This document shows, piece by piece, positions 14,016 to 16,318 of a DNA stretch of 16,318 bases. A program made the position numbers and the translations under genes. The notes under the pieces are model-generated. The model saw nothing but the letters and a program-made list of their open reading frames with translations. It ran no database searches and was not told the origin of the DNA. The first letter of the stretch is position 1. Each line of letters starts with the position of its first letter. The stretch covers positions 1 to 16,318 of the forward strand of contig JAEORY010000031.1 in NCBI GenBank assembly GCA_016840645.1. Direction: 5' to 3'. The DNA comes from Candidatus Borrarchaeota archaeon. Lineage in GTDB: Archaea > Asgardarchaeota > Sifarchaeia > Borrarchaeales > Borrarchaeaceae.

Positions 14016-14216
14016 GAGTAGTTAAGCAAGAAAGCACCACTGCTTCAGCGTGGTGATGAATTGCGGTAGTTTATGTTCACTTTCATCACGTGTATCGAGG
14101 GGTCTCCCTAGTGTTATATAGGTGGTACTGTGGAGATAAGACCTCCGTAACCCGCAAGGGGATCGAGTCTGTCGTTGAAGCAGGAAGCCTCGATACTTTA
14201 GCACGAGGTAGCTCAC
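14016..14216 (+). mobile_element. solo IS200/IS605-type element remnant (MITE/PATE-like)
   Basis: About 200 bases with both ends of an IS200/IS605 element but no transposase. The left hairpin CACCAC/GTGGTG (14035-14040 with 14050-14055) has an inner GC/GC pair, a TTCA loop and one bulged T, as in known TnpA-recognised hairpins, and is followed by ATGAATTG. The right hairpin CCTCG/CGAGG (14188-14192 with 14204-14208) is followed by TAGCTCAC. Both hairpins share the same 5' foot: GTTAAGCAAGAAAGC at 14021 and GTTGAAGCAGGAAGC at 14174. A TTAC at 14012-14015 could be the target, by analogy with IS608, whose AAAG guide also occurs here; the left boundary is therefore inference. The right end stops 6 bases before the pyrophosphatase stop codon. 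Confidence 0.65.
14098..14216 (+). ncRNA. omega-RNA-like 3' end of a TnpB element, without TnpB
   Basis: TnpB proteins use a guide RNA (omega RNA) made from the tnpB 3' end and the element's right end. This stretch has that layout: a small stem AGGG/CCCT (14098-14109), remnants of the tnpB C-terminus (GGTVEIRPP then TAA, 14121-14150), a CCC-GCAA-GGG stem with a GNRA tetraloop (14151-14160), GTTGAAGCAGGAAGC, and the terminal hairpin ending TAGCTCAC. No tnpB lies upstream, and an in-frame TAG at 14109 interrupts the remnant. The bases after 14216, which would be the guide, read into the 3' end of the pyrophosphatase gene, antisense to it. Recognition is from memory of archaeal elements; expression is unknown. 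Confidence 0.5.
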
Positions 14217-14222
14217 CCAATA

Positions 14223-16318
14223 TCAGATTATATCTTCGGTTTCTCTCTTGCTATACCACATAGCAAAGGCTAGTACAGCAGTTAGAGCAATCACTATAGC
14301 TATTCCTAAAGGTGTTGGATTGAATACAAATATAGCGACTTGATCTGCTACTACGTAGTTAATAAGAGAGACCTGCAATATAAGTGGACCCACTAATAGT
14401 GCTATTAGGTTTATTACTTTCATCATTGGGTTTAGGGCTGGACCTGCCGTGTCTTTTAATGGATCACCTACAGTATCACCGACTACAGCTGCTTTATGTG
14501 CATCCGAGCCTTTTCCGCCGTAGAGTCCGTCCTCAATGCTTTTCTTAGCATTATCTAAAGCTCCTCCAGATATAGTCATGAAGACTGCCAACAATTGACT
14601 AACTATAATTGCCCCTCCTAGAAAGCCTCCTAGAGCTGCACCACTTAATAGGAATCCTACAAGCAAAGGTGTAGCTATTGCGATTATTCCGAGAGGAAGA
14701 AGTTCTTTTTGAGCAGCTCGAGTAGATATACTTACGCACCGTTCATAGTCGGGGTCTGCTGTTCCTTCCCATAGCCCAGGGATTTCTGCAAATTGTCTTC
14801 GTACCTCTCTAATCATCTTCGCTGCTGCTTTGCCGACCGCTTTGATGCTAATCGAGGCGAACAACAAGGGTACCGCTCCGCCAACAAGTAATCCGATGAA
14901 GATTAACGGAGATGACAAATCTAAGACCAGTAATTCACCACCTAAAAGCAGTGGGAGTTCTATATATGACCTAAAGAGCGAAACTGCAGCTATTACTGCT
15001 GATGCTATGGCTATTCCTTTTGTAACTGCTTTAGTTGTATTACCAACTGAATCCATATCTGCTAAGACGTTTTTTGCTTGAGGGGTAAAGTAGTCGTCTT
15101 TTGACATCTCAGCAAGACCTTGCGCATTATCTGCAATAGGACCAAATGTATCCATAGCTACATTATTCCCGGTCAACGTTAATTGTCCAATACCGCAAAG
15201 CGCAACGCCATAGAAAGCTGTTACGCCAAGCGAACCAAAGATTATTACAGAAACAAAAATTGCTACTGCTATGCTGATTACTGCCCATACACTTGATTCA
15301 TACCCTACAGCAATTCCTTCGAGGATGTTGGTTGCTGCACCAGTTTGACATGCCTTTGACATACCTTTAACAGGTCCACTCTCTGTCGAGGTGAAATGCT
15401 CTGTTAAGAAGTTTGTTGATACTGCAAGTCCAATTCCAGCCATTATTGCAACTGGGAATTTCCACCAAACCACAGCTAATCCCGTATGTAAATCAGTTAA
15501 GCCGTTCATGTAGAAATAAGAGAGGATGAAGAAACCAACTATAGAGGCTGCTGCTGAAGTCGTGTAACCGCGGTTTATAGCAGCCATTGCACCTTCTTTC
15601 TCACCACGAAGTCTCACGGCGTACGTACCGATTATTGAACTTAACACTCCAATGGCTCGAACCATAAGTGGAAATAATACGCCTTTAAAGCCAAAAATCG
15701 CTGGTGGGAATGCAGCTAAGCCTAGTATCATGGCGGATACTTCTGTTACTTCGTACGACTCGAAGATGTCTGCAGCCATTCCCGCGCAGTCTCCCACATT
15801 ATCACCAACCAAGTCAGCTACCACCGCGGCATTCCTTGGATCATCCTCTGGAATACCTTTCTCAACTTTGCCCACAAGATCTGCTCCAACATCTGCAGCC
15901 TTTGTGTAAATTCCACCACCAACTCGATAGAACAATGCTATGAGTGTTCCGCCAAATCCAAAGCCTAATAAGACTTCGAATGCCCATTCACGGAAGATTA
16001 TAAATGCAATTATACCTCCTAGCAGTCCAAGCCCATCGGTTAGCATACCAGCTACTGTTCCACCTCTGTATGCTATTTTAAGCGCATCTCCGAAACTTTT
16101 GTTTGCTGCTGCTGCTACTCTGATATTTGCGCGTGTTGCAATATTCATGCCAGCATAGCCTACAGTTGCTGAGAAACCAGCGCCCATCAGGAATGCTAAC
16201 ATACGTCCTAGCCGAATTGATGGGAAGCCCTCTGGTTGATGCGTGGGCAACATTATTAGAATTGCCGCTAATATTGCAACCATAACGCCGATCGAAGTGA
16301 GTTGCTTCCTTAGATACG
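14223..16318 (-). CDS. hppA: membrane-bound proton-translocating pyrophosphatase (5' end outside window)
   Basis: About 698 codons are visible and the frame stays open through the window edge (YLRKQLTSIGV precedes the first ATG at 16283), so the true start lies outside. This many-helix membrane enzyme couples hydrolysis of pyrophosphate to ion pumping. Catalytic marks: DVGADLVGKVEKGIPEDDPR, then VGDNVGDCAGMAADIFESYE, DMDSVGNTTKAVTKG, and near the C-terminus GSDAHKAAVVGDTVGDPLKDTAGPALN in parts. In GNTTKAVT the Lys and Thr at the two diagnostic sites (Lys codon at 15030-15032) mark the K+-independent, H+-pumping subfamily rather than the K+-dependent one. It would recover energy from pyrophosphate made in biosynthesis. 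The IS605-like remnant abuts its 3' end. Confidence 0.97.
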   Translation of the reverse strand, partial: YLRKQLTSIGVMVAILAAILIMLPTHQPEGFPSIRLGRMLAFLMGAGFSATVGYAGMNIATRANIRVAAAANKSFGDALKIAYRGGTVAGMLTDGLGLLGGIIAFIIFREWAFEVLLGFGFGGTLIALFYRVGGGIYTKAADVGADLVGKVEKGIPEDDPRNAAVVADLVGDNVGDCAGMAADIFESYEVTEVSAMILGLAAFPPAIFGFKGVLFPLMVRAIGVLSSIIGTYAVRLRGEKEGAMAAINRGYTTSAAASIVGFFILSYFYMNGLTDLHTGLAVVWWKFPVAIMAGIGLAVSTNFLTEHFTSTESGPVKGMSKACQTGAATNILEGIAVGYESSVWAVISIAVAIFVSVIIFGSLGVTAFYGVALCGIGQLTLTGNNVAMDTFGPIADNAQGLAEMSKDDYFTPQAKNVLADMDSVGNTTKAVTKGIAIASAVIAAVSLFRSYIELPLLLGGELLVLDLSSPLIFIGLLVGGAVPLLFASISIKAVGKAAAKMIREVRRQFAEIPGLWEGTADPDYERCVSISTRAAQKELLPLGIIAIATPLLVGFLLSGAALGGFLGGAIIVSQLLAVFMTISGGALDNAKKSIEDGLYGGKGSDAHKAAVVGDTVGDPLKDTAGPALNPMMKVINLIALLVGPLILQVSLINYVVADQVAIFVFNPTPLGIAIVIALTAVLAFAMWYSKRETEDII

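Noticed and set aside
14022..14216. 64-codon minus-strand frame over the IS605-like remnant
   Set aside because: It covers the hairpins of both element ends and resembles no protein; the structured DNA explains the region better.
13866..14222. CRISPR-like repeat, prompted by the two similar hairpin feet at 14021 and 14174
   Set aside because: Only two related units 153 bases apart, with different stems; they are better explained as the two ends of one IS200/IS605-type element.

Overview
The window is AT-rich archaeal chromosome with no sign of phage or large acquired islands. The archaeal assignment is firm. It carries archaeal/eukaryotic-type ribosomal proteins (S2, L7Ae, S28e, S27ae, S24e), RNA polymerase subunit Rpo7 with Spt4, aIF2 gamma, Kae1 and Bud32, an A-type ATPase subunit E, and isopentenyl phosphate kinase of the archaeal mevalonate pathway. 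Promoters show TATA boxes. Shine-Dalgarno sites of GGAGG or GGTGA type precede many genes, and TTG starts are common. Separate kae1 and bud32 genes, and the eif2g-PIN and rpo7-spt4-S24e-S27ae blocks, fit a TACK-type lineage such as Bathyarchaeia; that placement is inference.

Layout. 1-898 (minus): the start of an unidentified gene cut by the window edge, translated right behind a BtpA/SgcQ TIM-barrel gene. 899-1236: divergent control region. 1237-3174: a small winged-helix regulator, a small minus-strand zinc-ribbon protein, and a DUF362 iron-sulfur protein. 3374-4872: a lone A-ATPase subunit E gene followed by rpsB. 5151-7084: isopentenyl phosphate kinase and type 2 IPP isomerase, probably one operon, supplying the isoprenoid precursors for archaeal lipids. 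7382-7991: L7Ae and S28e, with a structured leader before L7Ae. 8049-11818 (minus): a compact operon rpo7-spt4-rps24e-rps27ae-kae1-bud32-XTP pyrophosphatase, joining transcription, translation, t6A tRNA modification and nucleotide-pool cleaning. 12153-13865 (plus): aIF2 gamma, then a PIN-domain gene that is frameshifted as sequenced. 14016-14216: a short remnant or MITE-like derivative of an IS200/IS605 (TnpB) element, with both terminal hairpins and an omega-RNA-like tail but no transposase or full TnpB. 14223-16318 (minus): a K+-independent proton-pumping membrane pyrophosphatase, cut at its 5' side by the window edge.

Most of the window is conserved housekeeping. The points worth a second look are the solo IS605-like element abutting the pyrophosphatase gene, the damaged PIN gene with a 23-bp tandem duplication, a 19-bp tandem duplication rewriting the rpsB stop, and the L7Ae leader that could support self-regulation. 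No tRNA, rRNA or CRISPR array was seen.
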